Positions 1 to 7,925 of a DNA stretch of 64,000 nucleotides are shown here, one piece after another. The stretch lies in NCBI RefSeq assembly GCF_004770905.1, contig NZ_RQHT01000012.1:1-64000 (forward strand), given 5' to 3'. Origin of the DNA: Leptospira bandrabouensis. GTDB lineage: Bacteria; Spirochaetota; Leptospiria; Leptospirales; Leptospiraceae. The notes under the pieces were generated by a model. The model did not search any database and was not told where the DNA came from. It saw only the letters and a list, made by a program, of their open reading frames with translations. The position numbers and the translations under genes are program-made. The stretch's first letter is position 1; each line of letters begins with the position of its first letter.

Positions 1-53
1 CCAATTACCTTTGTTAGAATTGTCGTCACGCTACGTTGTATATTGTAAAAGCC

Positions 54-181
54 CTTCGGTACACTTCGTTACTCAGGGCTAGCCTTCGATGGCTAGGTTG
101 AGTTAGAAAAGTCGTTCCACGGGAACCAATATGGAGCTTCTAGTGTAAGTTCGGATGCTTAAGTAACGAAGTGTACCGAAG
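54..181. repeat. 20-bp inverted repeat with 88-bp spacer
   Basis: The left arm at 54-73 reads CTTCGGTACACTTCGTTACT and the right arm at 162-181 is its exact reverse complement. A perfect 6-bp hairpin (79-96) sits inside the spacer. The arms could pair in a transcript that ends at the terminator just downstream, or they could be copies of a dispersed repeat. No transposase or coding sequence lies between them. Confidence 0.75.
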
Positions 182-203
182 CATCGGATATTCCATTCTT
201 ATA

Positions 204-233
204 AACCTCGCCAGATTATGGTGGGGTTTTTTT
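204..233 (+). terminator. Rho-independent terminator
   Basis: AACCTCGCCA at 204-213 and TGGTGGGGTT at 219-228 form a 10-bp stem with two G-U pairs and a five-base loop, followed directly by a run of T. It faces right, so it ends a transcript that comes from the left edge of the window. Confidence 0.75.
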
Positions 234-363
234 ATGTCATGACATGTGCCAATAGACTCAATACTACACGCTAGGCAAATAACGGATGCAAGTTGGCTTA
301 AAGGCAAATCTATTAACTGGTTTTGAAAACAAAAATGAAATTTTGAATCAATGGTAGAGTGTT

Positions 364-747
364 TCAATGCCCTCCACCTCCATGTCCACCTCCGCTTGAA
401 CCACCACTTCCACCTCCTGAAGACGAATGACCTCCACCTGAAGAGGAACGACCTCCACCAGATGTTCGATTACCTGACCGAGAAGAATTACGATTTGAAG
501 ATAAAAGTTTGTCTGAATCACATTTTGAATGACAACCAATATAAAGAATTGGACAGGTTAGGTTCATTTGGTTTGAATTTGTAGAACTAGGTTGTAAAGT
601 GATCAGATAACAAAGTGCTTGGTCCGAGTCACATTTTCTTTTACAACTTTCTGATGAATGATTAGTAATCGTGTTAGAACAATTTAGAAATAACAACAGA
701 CAGCCTAGAGAAATGAATAACTTAGTTGAGAAAAATATAGTCTTCAT
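364..747 (-). CDS. Small lipoprotein with Gly/Ser/His-rich tail
   Basis: A 127-residue protein of unknown function. The first 22 residues form a lipoprotein signal peptide with lipobox LFLNC, so Cys23 should be lipidated and the protein should sit on a membrane surface. The middle part contains several Cys in CKRKCDSD and CHSKCDSD, a repeated CxxxCDSD element that could form disulfides or bind metal. The last 40 residues are low-complexity Gly, Ser and His, with GGGH repeated. The start codon overlaps the stop of the ankyrin gene by four bases, so the two form an operon. I do not recognise a family. The lipoprotein call is firm, the function is open. Confidence 0.75.
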   Translation of the reverse strand: MKTIFFSTKLFISLGCLLLFLNCSNTITNHSSESCKRKCDSDQALCYLITLQPSSTNSNQMNLTCPILYIGCHSKCDSDKLLSSNRNSSRSGNRTSGGGRSSSGGGHSSSGGGSGGSSGGGHGGGGH

Positions 748-1208
748 TTTGCACCTTTCTCTACCAATAACCGAACAATCTCTTCCTTTTCTGAAAGAAG
801 AATTTCAGATAAGGCGGTATGACCTTCATTTGTGACTAAATTTGGATTTGCTCCTGCATCGAGTAATAGCTTTACAACTCTCGGATAACGATTATAAGCT
901 GCCATCATTAATGCCGTATGCCCATTTCTCGTTTTTGCATTTAAATTTACATTCATTGAAACTAATAGTGCTACAATTTCAGTGTGACCTTCTTTTGAAG
1001 CAATCATAAGAGGTGTTAGTCTTTCAAAAGTATCTTCAGGTGAGTTTATATCATAACCATGTTTGATAAGTTGTCTGACTCTTTCCCTATTTCCTGCTGC
1101 AACCTGGTAATACAAATTCTGATATCGATCTTCTGACCTGGTTTGTAGATTAGCACATTGAATTGTCAAAAGGAGAAAACTGAGCGTTAGGTAAATGGTT
1201 CGTTTCAT
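744..1208 (-). CDS. Ankyrin-repeat lipoprotein
   Basis: A 154-residue protein that starts with a signal peptide ending in LLTIQC, so Cys18 is the likely lipidation site. From about residue 30 to the end it consists of three to four ankyrin repeats with clear signatures such as TPLMIASKEGH, GHTALMMAA and GHTALSEI, each followed by the usual second helix and the GANPN-type turn. Ankyrin repeats bind other proteins, so this is probably a surface or periplasmic binding protein; its partner is unknown. It is the first gene of a two-gene minus-strand operon with the Gly/His-rich lipoprotein. The start at the ATG is supported by the intact signal peptide. Confidence 0.88.
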   Translation of the reverse strand: MKRTIYLTLSFLLLTIQCANLQTRSEDRYQNLYYQVAAGNRERVRQLIKHGYDINSPEDTFERLTPLMIASKEGHTEIVALLVSMNVNLNAKTRNGHTALMMAAYNRYPRVVKLLLDAGANPNLVTNEGHTALSEILLSEKEEIVRLLVEKGAK

Positions 1209-1370
1209 GTTTGCATTTTCACATGACGGAAACCAATTTCAAATAGTGGTATTCCGCAAATGTGGTAAACTACTATGTGTCCTTTGAAAGGGAGGATACT
1301 CTCTAAAAAACTTGAAATGAGTTTCCCATTGGAATGCTGAGATTATCGATTTATTAGAATTGGGTAAGAT

Positions 1371-1757
1371 TTATTTGGAAAGTATTTGGCCGGACTTCTT
1401 TTTTAAACTCGTTTTCTTGGCTTTTTTCTTAGCTGGTGGAGATTTTTTATTGTATTCGAGAGATAATTGAATCCAGTATTCCATTTCTTTTTTTGTTTTT
1501 ATATCTTCTTCCTTAACAAAGACAAATCCTTTCATCAGGTGTCCGTTATGGATCATGGGGCGTGCCTTTTTCTTCGATAGAATGGATTCAACAGTTTCAG
1601 GATCAATTCTGCACATGATTTCATCAGTTCTAATACAGAGGCACATTTTACCGTTTACCATAAAACATAAGCCGCCAAACATTTTTTTCTCTTCCACATC
1701 TGTCTGACCTTCCATTAACTTTCGAACACGATCCGATAATTTCTCATTGATAGCCAT
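1371..1757 (-). CDS. TfoX N-terminal domain protein
   Basis: A 128-residue protein. Residues 1-100 match the TfoX/Sxy N-terminal domain, with the hallmark KKMFGGLCFMVNGKMCLCI followed by the MCRIDPE stretch. In gammaproteobacteria the long TfoX protein promotes competence gene expression with CRP, but stand-alone N-terminal domains like this one are common in many bacteria and their job is not established. The tail from residue 108 is very rich in Lys (KKKAKK) and may bind nucleic acid. The gene stands alone between unrelated genes. The family call is secure; a role in competence is not implied. Confidence 0.88.
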   Translation of the reverse strand: MAINEKLSDRVRKLMEGQTDVEEKKMFGGLCFMVNGKMCLCIRTDEIMCRIDPETVESILSKKKARPMIHNGHLMKGFVFVKEEDIKTKKEMEYWIQLSLEYNKKSPPAKKKAKKTSLKKKSGQILSK

Positions 1758-1845
1758 ATGTTTGAAAGATTTAGAATCAGTTTATCGATTTGTAAACTTA
1801 TTTCTGTCGATTGATATGGATCGAATGGATTTTTGGGGCTCGCCC

Positions 1846-2310
1846 TTATTTTGGAAGATTCTTTTCCTTTTTAAAGAAAAAAGTATATTCTGCGTAGGTG
1901 TTATGTGACCTGTCAGGTGGAGGAGGAAATTCCCAGGAACTGATTTCTTTTTGTATACAACCGATAAGTGAATCAGATGTAAAATCGGTTTGGATGAGTT
2001 CCACTTTTGTAGGAACTCCATCGGGTTCGATTTGCCAATCAAATTGGATTTTGCCTTCTTCGATTTTAGGATTTGTTTCTAAGTATATATTGTAACAAAT
2101 TTGAATTTTGCGTTTATGTTTGGTGATGGTGAGGTTCACTTCTCTCTTGTGATAAGGGGAGAGACCTTTTTTATCCATTTCCAATGAGGGTTTTGTGAAT
2201 TGATTTTCATTTCCATTTGGACGGAGGAAAAGAAAATACACAATGCTTAGGATAAGGGTAGTCATTGTGACAAGAAGGATTTCTTTTTGGTATGGAATCT
2301 GTTTTTTCAT
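1846..2310 (-). CDS. AgmX/PglI C-terminal domain-like membrane-anchored protein
   Basis: A 154-residue protein with one N-terminal membrane segment (about residues 9-29) and an exported domain. The domain shows the pattern of the AgmX/PglI C-terminal family: an IQICYNIYLETNP strand, a GKIQFDWQIEPDG segment, then a Cys in SLIGCIQKEISSWEF followed by PPPPD. Such domains resemble TonB C-termini and are found in envelope proteins of myxobacteria and spirochaetes. No TonB partner genes adjoin it. It is probably a periplasmic protein of unknown function. The family match is from motif reading only. Confidence 0.6.
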   Translation of the reverse strand: MKKQIPYQKEILLVTMTTLILSIVYFLFLRPNGNENQFTKPSLEMDKKGLSPYHKREVNLTITKHKRKIQICYNIYLETNPKIEEGKIQFDWQIEPDGVPTKVELIQTDFTSDSLIGCIQKEISSWEFPPPPDRSHNTYAEYTFFFKKEKNLPK

Positions 2311-2341
2311 TTATGAATGTAATTTATGTTTCAAATTCGTT

Positions 2342-2755
2342 TTACTTTTTAAAAAACACAAAGGCTGCACCAGACGATAAAGCTGAATTGTTTGTACTGA
2401 CAGTAGGTCCATTGGTAATCCTTGTTTGGAAACTTGACTCACCTGAGGCTCCTACCACGATCGTATCGCCAGTGATGGCTACCGAATTTCCACATAGGTC
2501 ACCAGCATCGGATGCTTTTAGATAGACTTGAGTAGCTTCCCAGAGTTTTGGGGAATTACTGACAAGAAACCCGTAGAAGGGAATGGGAGTTCCCGATATG
2601 GAAGCGAGTAACAAAGTTTCCCTATACCCTTTTGATTTTTGATCACAAGGGTTATTTAATGTTAATCGCTGGCAGTTTGCACAAACAAGAAGTAGGAATA
2701 ATCCTACGATCATTTCTATCAAAAACGAAGGAAACCCAATTTGACCTTTACTCAT
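2342..2755 (-). CDS. Truncated FG-GAP/integrin-alpha-like lipoprotein
   Basis: A 137-residue protein with a lipoprotein signal (LLLVCANC, lipid Cys near residue 28). A CDQKSKGYRETLLL header follows, of the kind seen in Leptospira beta-propeller lipoproteins, and then a single FG-GAP-like unit (QVYLKASDAGDLCGNSVAI, DTIVVGASGES, SGAAFVFFKK). Relatives normally carry many such units. Here the frame ends at the end of the first one, so the gene is either a degraded remnant or a deliberately short form. One repeat alone cannot form a closed propeller. Upstream Met codons at residues 1 and 15 are both possible starts. Confidence 0.65.
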   Translation of the reverse strand: MSKGQIGFPSFLIEMIVGLFLLLVCANCQRLTLNNPCDQKSKGYRETLLLASISGTPIPFYGFLVSNSPKLWEATQVYLKASDAGDLCGNSVAITGDTIVVGASGESSFQTRITNGPTVSTNNSALSSGAAFVFFKK

Positions 2756-2914
2756 TAAATTCCTCTAATTCGTTTTTCCAGATAAAATTTGCTAACATTC
2801 GTTAGAAATTCTTTTCGATAAAACCAAAGTTAGCAAGTTATTTTCTAATTTACCTATGGAATGAAAATCAATTTTCTAAATTTTTTCGAGTTTTGTATAA
2901 AGTTAAATTCAAAT

Positions 2915-3772
2915 CTAAGAATGGATATTCTTCGAAAATACTAAGTTTCTGTAGATTTTTCGTAAAGAAATACTAATCACTACCAATTGAACGGGAAGAA
3001 AATTCATGTCCCATTGGTTTTCTGTCAAATTGGTAATATAAAGTCCCTTACTTTCAAATGGTGGCAGAATTGGATACCGTATGAGCACCGTTAAAGTTGT
3101 GACAACGATTGTATCCGCTAAACCAAAATAATAAGGGAGAGGGTATCGTTTTTGATTCAGATGGTATAGGAATACCATTACAATAAGGCTCAATGGTTCT
3201 AAAAGTAAGTAATTGGCACTATCAAAAGTGGGTAAGGATAGGAGGGCCATTCGATAAGCAGCATGACAATAAATCCATGATAATGGTGACGAATTAAAGG
3301 TAAAAATTTTCTGATTTATCTGAGTGGTTTGAAAACGCACTTTTGCCATTTCCTGGAATAACCAAAGTAGGAGAAAAAAACAGGCAAATCGACTGACGAT
3401 TCCGCGGTATGTTCCTCCATCCGGTGCAAATACCATAACAAAGATATTCGTTAAAACTGCAAAATTGATATAATGGGTAAACCAAGGCATGAATTTTTGT
3501 TGTTTAGATTCAGGTAAAGATACAAATCCAATGACTGCTCCTAAGCCAAGTGGCAGAAGAAGTATCAGTTTGCTAAATCCCATGATCGCAATCAGATCCT
3601 TATGTGATTGCAAAGAATATTGAATGGCAACTATCAAAGATAAGGCGGTTATTGTGAAAAATAGAATGGTCTGATAGTATTTTGCAAGGTAACAAACTAG
3701 AGTTACAAAAAAAATCGCAATCAGACTATTCCAAAGTAGGAAAGTGAGATCCATGCCCAGTTCATGATTCAT
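2915..3772 (-). CDS. Hypothetical polytopic membrane protein
   Basis: A 285-residue protein with about eight predicted hydrophobic segments spread over its length and short polar loops, ending in a basic tail. I see no catalytic or transporter motif and do not recognise the family. The gene is flanked by intergenic DNA on both sides and seems to be a single transcription unit. The ATG start precedes the first membrane segment by few residues, which fits an inner-membrane protein. The coding nature is supported by the long hydrophobic pattern; the function is unknown. Confidence 0.7.
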   Translation of the reverse strand: MNHELGMDLTFLLWNSLIAIFFVTLVCYLAKYYQTILFFTITALSLIVAIQYSLQSHKDLIAIMGFSKLILLLPLGLGAVIGFVSLPESKQQKFMPWFTHYINFAVLTNIFVMVFAPDGGTYRGIVSRFACFFLLLWLFQEMAKVRFQTTQINQKIFTFNSSPLSWIYCHAAYRMALLSLPTFDSANYLLLEPLSLIVMVFLYHLNQKRYPLPYYFGLADTIVVTTLTVLIRYPILPPFESKGLYITNLTENQWDMNFLPVQLVVISISLRKIYRNLVFSKNIHS

Positions 3773-4148
3773 TTTAAAAAGCCTTAAGGTAACATGATTC
3801 TAAGATCGATGTCGAGTGACGCTAAATTTTTCAAAGTATAAAACAAAGGGATTACTTTTACGTTGCCACTTAAAAAGTTAAGTGGCTAGGGAGGAAGGAA
3901 AGGTTGGGATGTGACATAATGAGTGGTATAATCCACAAACCCCCACCCGAGTTAGGGAGGAGGGGAGTGGCTCGTGGGCAGGTGCCAAAATCCTCCTACC
4001 ACAGCTTTATCCTTCTGGCAATTCTCATCACTTATCCTCCGTTTTTTTAATCCAACTTTTCACCTTTTGGTAAGGTCTTCATCACTTTAGGTTGAGGGTA
4101 ATAGGAATTGAGAAAATACGATGTTTAATAGTTTTCCATTTGTCTATT
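3773..4148. other. Gene-free 376-bp gap with a perfect hairpin and a GC-rich patch
   Basis: No open frame here looks real. A perfect 9-bp stem with a four-base loop (GCCACTTAA at 3865-3873 and TTAAGTGGC at 3878-3886) is followed by a purine-rich stretch and a strikingly GC-rich patch at about 3948-3992. In the patch, CCCACCCGAG can pair imperfectly with CTCGTGGGC. The rest is ordinary AT-rich DNA. It could be a small RNA or a degraded element; nothing identifies it. Confidence 0.4.
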
Positions 4149-4466
4149 TTATGATATAATTTCCAGTTTATGATAAATCTCCCTTTCCATTTGGATCGAA
4201 TGTTGCGCTAAAAAACTAGGCATATCAAAATTTTGTTTTTGATACTCCGAAAAAACGAGTGCCTTTGCTTTTTCTAAACTAACTTGATCTTTCCATTTCG
4301 CAATAGTTACGAAGAAGATGGTTTCATTTTTTTCGCAAAAGTATACTTCATCACCTAAGAAACCAGGTATATTTTTTATAAAATCACGATTGATGTTGAC
4401 TCGTTTTAAAAAAACATCCATTGCTTTTTTGGGTAACTGAAATCGATCAATTAGAATTTGGTTCAT
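4149..4466 (-). CDS. Antibiotic biosynthesis monooxygenase (ABM) fold protein
   Basis: A 105-residue protein matching the small dimeric alpha/beta-barrel (ABM) fold: an N-terminal strand ILIDRFQLP, a helix containing DVFLKRVNINRDFIKNIPGF, then strands EVYFCEKNETIFFVTIAKW and a helix with SLEKAKALVF. Members include quinol monooxygenases and many proteins of unknown role; the fold, not the reaction, is what can be read here. It lies about 100 bp downstream of the AraC-type regulator on the same strand and may be its target, since such pairs are common. Start ATG. Confidence 0.7.
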   Translation of the reverse strand: MNQILIDRFQLPKKAMDVFLKRVNINRDFIKNIPGFLGDEVYFCEKNETIFFVTIAKWKDQVSLEKAKALVFSEYQKQNFDMPSFLAQHSIQMEREIYHKLEIIS

Positions 4467-4568
4467 GGCATCCTCTTAACTATCATTAGCTTTTGAAAGC
4501 TTGAGTAATAGTAAAGATACACGACTTCTATCGTTAAAAATTGTAAAAAATCAGAAATCTAAACAATG

Positions 4569-5387
4569 TTACCAAATTTGTTTACGTTGGAAAAATGCCT
4601 TTGGTGATTCTCCAGTGAAGAGTTTGAAATCTTTATTAAAATGGGATTGGTCAAAATAGCCGCTAATGTATGAAAGTTCAGTTAGGTCCATTTGATTCGA
4701 ATAGGAGCTGATGGCTGATCGAATTCTTAAAAGATTGGAATAATGTTTGATTGTTGTTCCTACCGAATGTTTGAATTTTTTTTCTAAAGAGTCCAAACTA
4801 CTGGGTAGACCGCGATGTAAATCTTTTATTTTTAAATTCCCATTTGCATTTTTGATCCTTAAAAGGGTTTCGCTAACAATAGGTTCAATATTTCTTTCTT
4901 TTTTGTTTTGAAGTAAAAAGTTTTCAATGGAAGAAATACGCTTTAAGTCAGACGTGGATTCAAAAAGTTTTTCTTCAATTTCTGTAATGAATCTTTTGGG
5001 AATGAAGAGTTCTAAACTTAAAGTTTTTTCATAGAAGTCGGAAATCGGTTCCTGAAAAAATTTGGCAGCACCAATTTCCGTCAGTAGAACCAGTAGCGCT
5101 GAGGATTTTTTGGTATATCTAATTTTTCTTGCTGATTTTCTAAACCCGGCAATCCCCATTCTTGGTAAATCATAAGTGTGGTCGAACTCAGTACTTTGCA
5201 GGGATCCAGAGAGTTGAAATGATAATACAAGATGCGGATTCGGTAAAATCTGGTTCTCGATTCCTTCTTCTGTTTTTATAATTAAGTACTTTTGTACATA
5301 AGGAGAAAGTGGCTTGGAAGGGAAAAAACTTTGGATCTGCATTGGCACTAAAACCATTGAATGTTGTAGTTTAATATGAGTTTCCAT
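4569..5387 (-). CDS. AraC-family transcriptional regulator
   Basis: A 272-residue regulator. The C-terminal 100 residues form the AraC DNA-binding domain: the second helix-turn-helix is clear in DLTELSYISGYFDQSHFNKDF, followed by the family end motif FTGESPKAFFQ. The N-terminal part resembles the DUF6597-type sensor region seen in many environmental AraC regulators (PLSPYVQKYLIIKT, LPNPHLVLSFQL). An earlier in-frame TTG at 5402 would add five residues; I prefer the ATG. It is followed on the same strand by the ABM protein gene and faces the propeller lipoprotein gene divergently, so either could be its target. The effector is unknown. Confidence 0.85.
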   Translation of the reverse strand: METHIKLQHSMVLVPMQIQSFFPSKPLSPYVQKYLIIKTEEGIENQILPNPHLVLSFQLSGSLQSTEFDHTYDLPRMGIAGFRKSARKIRYTKKSSALLVLLTEIGAAKFFQEPISDFYEKTLSLELFIPKRFITEIEEKLFESTSDLKRISSIENFLLQNKKERNIEPIVSETLLRIKNANGNLKIKDLHRGLPSSLDSLEKKFKHSVGTTIKHYSNLLRIRSAISSYSNQMDLTELSYISGYFDQSHFNKDFKLFTGESPKAFFQRKQIW

Positions 5388-5504
5388 CTTTTTTAAAGGC
5401 AATGAGATTATTTTAATTTTTAACAGAATTCAATGAAAGTTGAGAAAAAGGTGGGCTCTAATTTCAAAAATTGATTCTTACAAATTTTAGGAAATTTGTT
5501 TCGT

Positions 5505-5533
5505 TTGACAATTTTTAAGTCCAACTTTACAGT
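5505..5533 (+). promoter_or_regulatory. Sigma70-type promoter of the propeller lipoprotein
   Basis: A perfect -35 TTGACA (5505-5510) is separated by 17 bp from a -10 TACAGT (5528-5533). The predicted start site at about 5540 leaves a short leader before the TTG start codon at 5557. Confidence 0.6.
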
Positions 5534-5556
5534 CAGTAAAAAAGAGTAACCACGGA

Positions 5557-6822
5557 TTGAAGTATTCCTTAACACCAGTTCTGTTTTTTTCTTTTGTTTT
5601 ATTAAGCTGCCTTATTGTATCTTGTAAATTCCCAAATCTGGAAAATGGATGTGATCCTAAATCCGATTCTTTTCGTACCTTTTATTTAACGAGAATTTTG
5701 TATGATGATGATAGAGAGTATTGTGGTTCTGCTGCTCCGAATCGTTCTATCTGCGATATGGATTCTTTATCAATTATCCAACCTAGACGTTGGAAGTATG
5801 TCTCTGCTGAAATTCGAAAACAAGCTGCCCTTGGTACGAAGGGAGTCACTGTCTCTTCCTTTACTCCTGCCTATACTGGCGCAGCCAAGTGGTTAGGTGG
5901 AATACTCTCAAACGATCAGAAAATTTATTCCATTCCATACAACCAATCTGAGGTTCTCATCATTGATCCAACAACGCAGACCGCTTCTGGGTTTTCAGTG
6001 GGAGTCAGTGGAACCGCACAATGGGAAGGTGCTGTTTTGGCACCTAACGGGAAAATTTATTCTATTCCAAGGGACTCGAATCAAATTCTTGTCATTCAAC
6101 CTGAGACAAATCAAAGTTATATGTTACCTTCTCCTCTGACTGGTGCCGGGAAATGGAGGGGAGGTGTACTTGCACCGAATGGTTTGATTTATGGAATTCC
6201 TAATAGCTCAAATCAAATCCTAGTAATTGATCCTCAAACAGATAAGGTAAGAACCATTCCCTCGCCACTTTCTCTTTCTAATATGTGGGAAGGTGGAGTT
6301 CTCGCACCCAACGGAAAAATATATGCCTTCCCTGTTGATATTGATTACATTTTTGTTTTAGATCCATTTTCTGAAAGAAGTTACGTAATCCCGTCTACCA
6401 AAACTGGACTTGGAAAATGGAGGCATGGTGTGGTGGCGCCTAACGGTAAACTTTATGGAATTCCTTCCAATGATCCAGATTTTATTATTATCGACCCGAA
6501 TACAGATGTATTAAGTTTTTGGACCTCTCCTTTAGTTGCTACTGCCAAATGGCGCGGGGGACTATTGGGAGCTGATGGAAAAATTTATACGATACCTGCA
6601 GATTCCAACGATTTTATCGCTTTTGATCCGGATAACTTTGTTTCTACGACCTACAACTCAGGAATCGCAGGTACAAATAAATGGGGAGATGCTGTTTTAT
6701 CGCCTAACGGAAAGATATATACGATTCCACATACTAGTGACCAGATTTTGGTCATCGATTCGGGTGCTAATGGTAAAATTTGCTATAATTTATTACGAAG
6801 TAGTTACTGGAATGTGTATTAA
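5557..6822 (+). CDS. Seven-repeat beta-propeller lipoprotein
   Basis: A 421-residue lipoprotein starting at TTG. The signal peptide ends in LIVSC, giving lipid Cys23. After a Cys-containing linker come seven units of about 46 residues, each beginning with a KW-x-GG-type motif and containing APNGKIY-x-IP and a later ILVIDP strand. Seven such units suggest a closed seven-bladed propeller, close to SMP-30/YncE-like folds in look, although no metal or lactonase residues can be assigned. Leptospira encode several lipoproteins of this kind and their role is unknown; exposure on the outer membrane is plausible. The promoter at 5505 fits the TTG start. The repeats are diverged at DNA level, so they are old. 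Confidence 0.85.
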   Translation: MKYSLTPVLFFSFVLLSCLIVSCKFPNLENGCDPKSDSFRTFYLTRILYDDDREYCGSAAPNRSICDMDSLSIIQPRRWKYVSAEIRKQAALGTKGVTVSSFTPAYTGAAKWLGGILSNDQKIYSIPYNQSEVLIIDPTTQTASGFSVGVSGTAQWEGAVLAPNGKIYSIPRDSNQILVIQPETNQSYMLPSPLTGAGKWRGGVLAPNGLIYGIPNSSNQILVIDPQTDKVRTIPSPLSLSNMWEGGVLAPNGKIYAFPVDIDYIFVLDPFSERSYVIPSTKTGLGKWRHGVVAPNGKLYGIPSNDPDFIIIDPNTDVLSFWTSPLVATAKWRGGLLGADGKIYTIPADSNDFIAFDPDNFVSTTYNSGIAGTNKWGDAVLSPNGKIYTIPHTSDQILVIDSGANGKICYNLLRSSYWNVY

Positions 6823-6854
6823 TATGCATAAACTTGATCCTTTCTAAAATTCAA

Positions 6855-6883
6855 TTGACACTTTGCTTTCCATCACTTAGAAA
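6855..6883 (+). promoter_or_regulatory. Promoter implying a leaderless transcript
   Basis: TTGACA (6855-6860) and TAGAAA (6878-6883) are spaced by exactly 17 bp. The usual start site, about seven bases after the -10, falls on the A of the ATG at 6890. No Shine-Dalgarno sequence is present before this ATG, which agrees with a leaderless mRNA. Confidence 0.5.
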
Positions 6884-6889
6884 ATATCC

Positions 6890-7780
6890 ATGACCTGGAA
6901 GGATTCTGAATTTTGGAAAAATGCCTCTCCAAAAGAACTCTTGGACTTCTTCCAATCCGTAGAACAAGGTACTGATCTAAAGTCTTTAGCTGATCATATG
7001 TTAGCCGAAGAAGAGTTCTGCGATTTGGTTTTTGAATATTTATGGCTTCTTCGTTCCGAAGAGGGATCAAAACGATTTCTTAATGATGTGAATTTAACAC
7101 CGGAATTACTTATGAAATTCATTTATTTCGGTTATGGGAAACAGTTTTTGTCGGGAAATTTTGATTCCAATGCTTATTTTTTACAAGTAAGGTCTTTGTT
7201 TAACTCCGCACAAAGTTTGAGGATCTTGTCTCTCGCTGAAGAAATGGATAGAGATCCTACATTAAAGATTCATCTTTTATCTAACTTGGACCCACAAACT
7301 TGGGAGGCTTATTTTGATATATTAGAAGAAAAGAATATGACGATGCAGGCACTTCTAGGAATTTTTTCCAACCTGCGAGAAAATGAAATTAGAAAAATTC
7401 TTTTAAATAGTCATACCCTTTATTATTACCTTCGTATGATGATGGTGTCTGGATTTAAAAAGTTTGCAGACGAAACTGAAAAAGAATCAGCAAATCGAAA
7501 GAGATTAGAATCTATATTGGATTCAATTCACGTTTGGGAATCCTTTTGCCAAGGCCTAAATGATCGTTTTGATTTTCAGGCAGAAGCAAAACTATCACCT
7601 AATAAAAGAGATCCAGATCGTTTATCCTTAGTATTAAGGGAACTTAAAAAAATACCTTCTCCAGACCGCGGAGATGTTTTGGTTTATATGAGAGGAAATG
7701 GGGCAGTTTTAGATGTTTGGGAAGAAACTACCATCCTTTCCGCTTTAGGTAATTTTGACCGTGTTGGTAAATACTTCTAA
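6890..7780 (+). CDS. Hypothetical protein, first of a tandem paralogous pair
   Basis: A 296-residue soluble protein without signal peptide or membrane segments, mostly helical and acidic. It shares with the next gene an ordered set of landmarks: EFWK-x-(A/S)SP near the start, a WLLR/WILR-EE stretch, (Y/F)-YGFGK-like FGYGKQF, then LLSNLDPQTWEAYFD and a YYYLRMMMV segment. I do not recognise the family; it may be a spirochaete-specific helical scaffold. The likely promoter lies directly before the start codon. Confidence 0.75.
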   Translation: MTWKDSEFWKNASPKELLDFFQSVEQGTDLKSLADHMLAEEEFCDLVFEYLWLLRSEEGSKRFLNDVNLTPELLMKFIYFGYGKQFLSGNFDSNAYFLQVRSLFNSAQSLRILSLAEEMDRDPTLKIHLLSNLDPQTWEAYFDILEEKNMTMQALLGIFSNLRENEIRKILLNSHTLYYYLRMMMVSGFKKFADETEKESANRKRLESILDSIHVWESFCQGLNDRFDFQAEAKLSPNKRDPDRLSLVLRELKKIPSPDRGDVLVYMRGNGAVLDVWEETTILSALGNFDRVGKYF

Positions 7781-7925
7781 AAAACCGTTGGGTTGATTTT
7801 TCTTCGTACTAAACCTTATTCGTTTTGGAATTCCGATAAATTCTTAAATTTTGTTGTGAATTAGAAATGACCCATTGTCTATTCATTCATTTCATTCGTC
7901 ATCTTCTAAGAATTGAGGATTCGAA

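Larger units (their letters stand above)
1..363. other. Gene-free left end with inverted repeat, hairpin and terminator
   Basis: I find no convincing gene here. The stretch holds a long-range 20-bp inverted repeat, a small CTAGCC/GGCTAG hairpin at 79-96, and a rho-independent terminator near 204-233. A transcript from the left, either a gene outside the window or a non-coding RNA, probably ends at that terminator. The bases from about 235 to 363 show nothing that I can name. They lie downstream of the minus-strand Gly-rich lipoprotein gene. Confidence 0.5.

Noticed and set aside
140..584. Frames of 60-77 codons around the Gly-rich lipoprotein
   Set aside because: Composition follows the low-complexity tail on other frames; none has a start signal.
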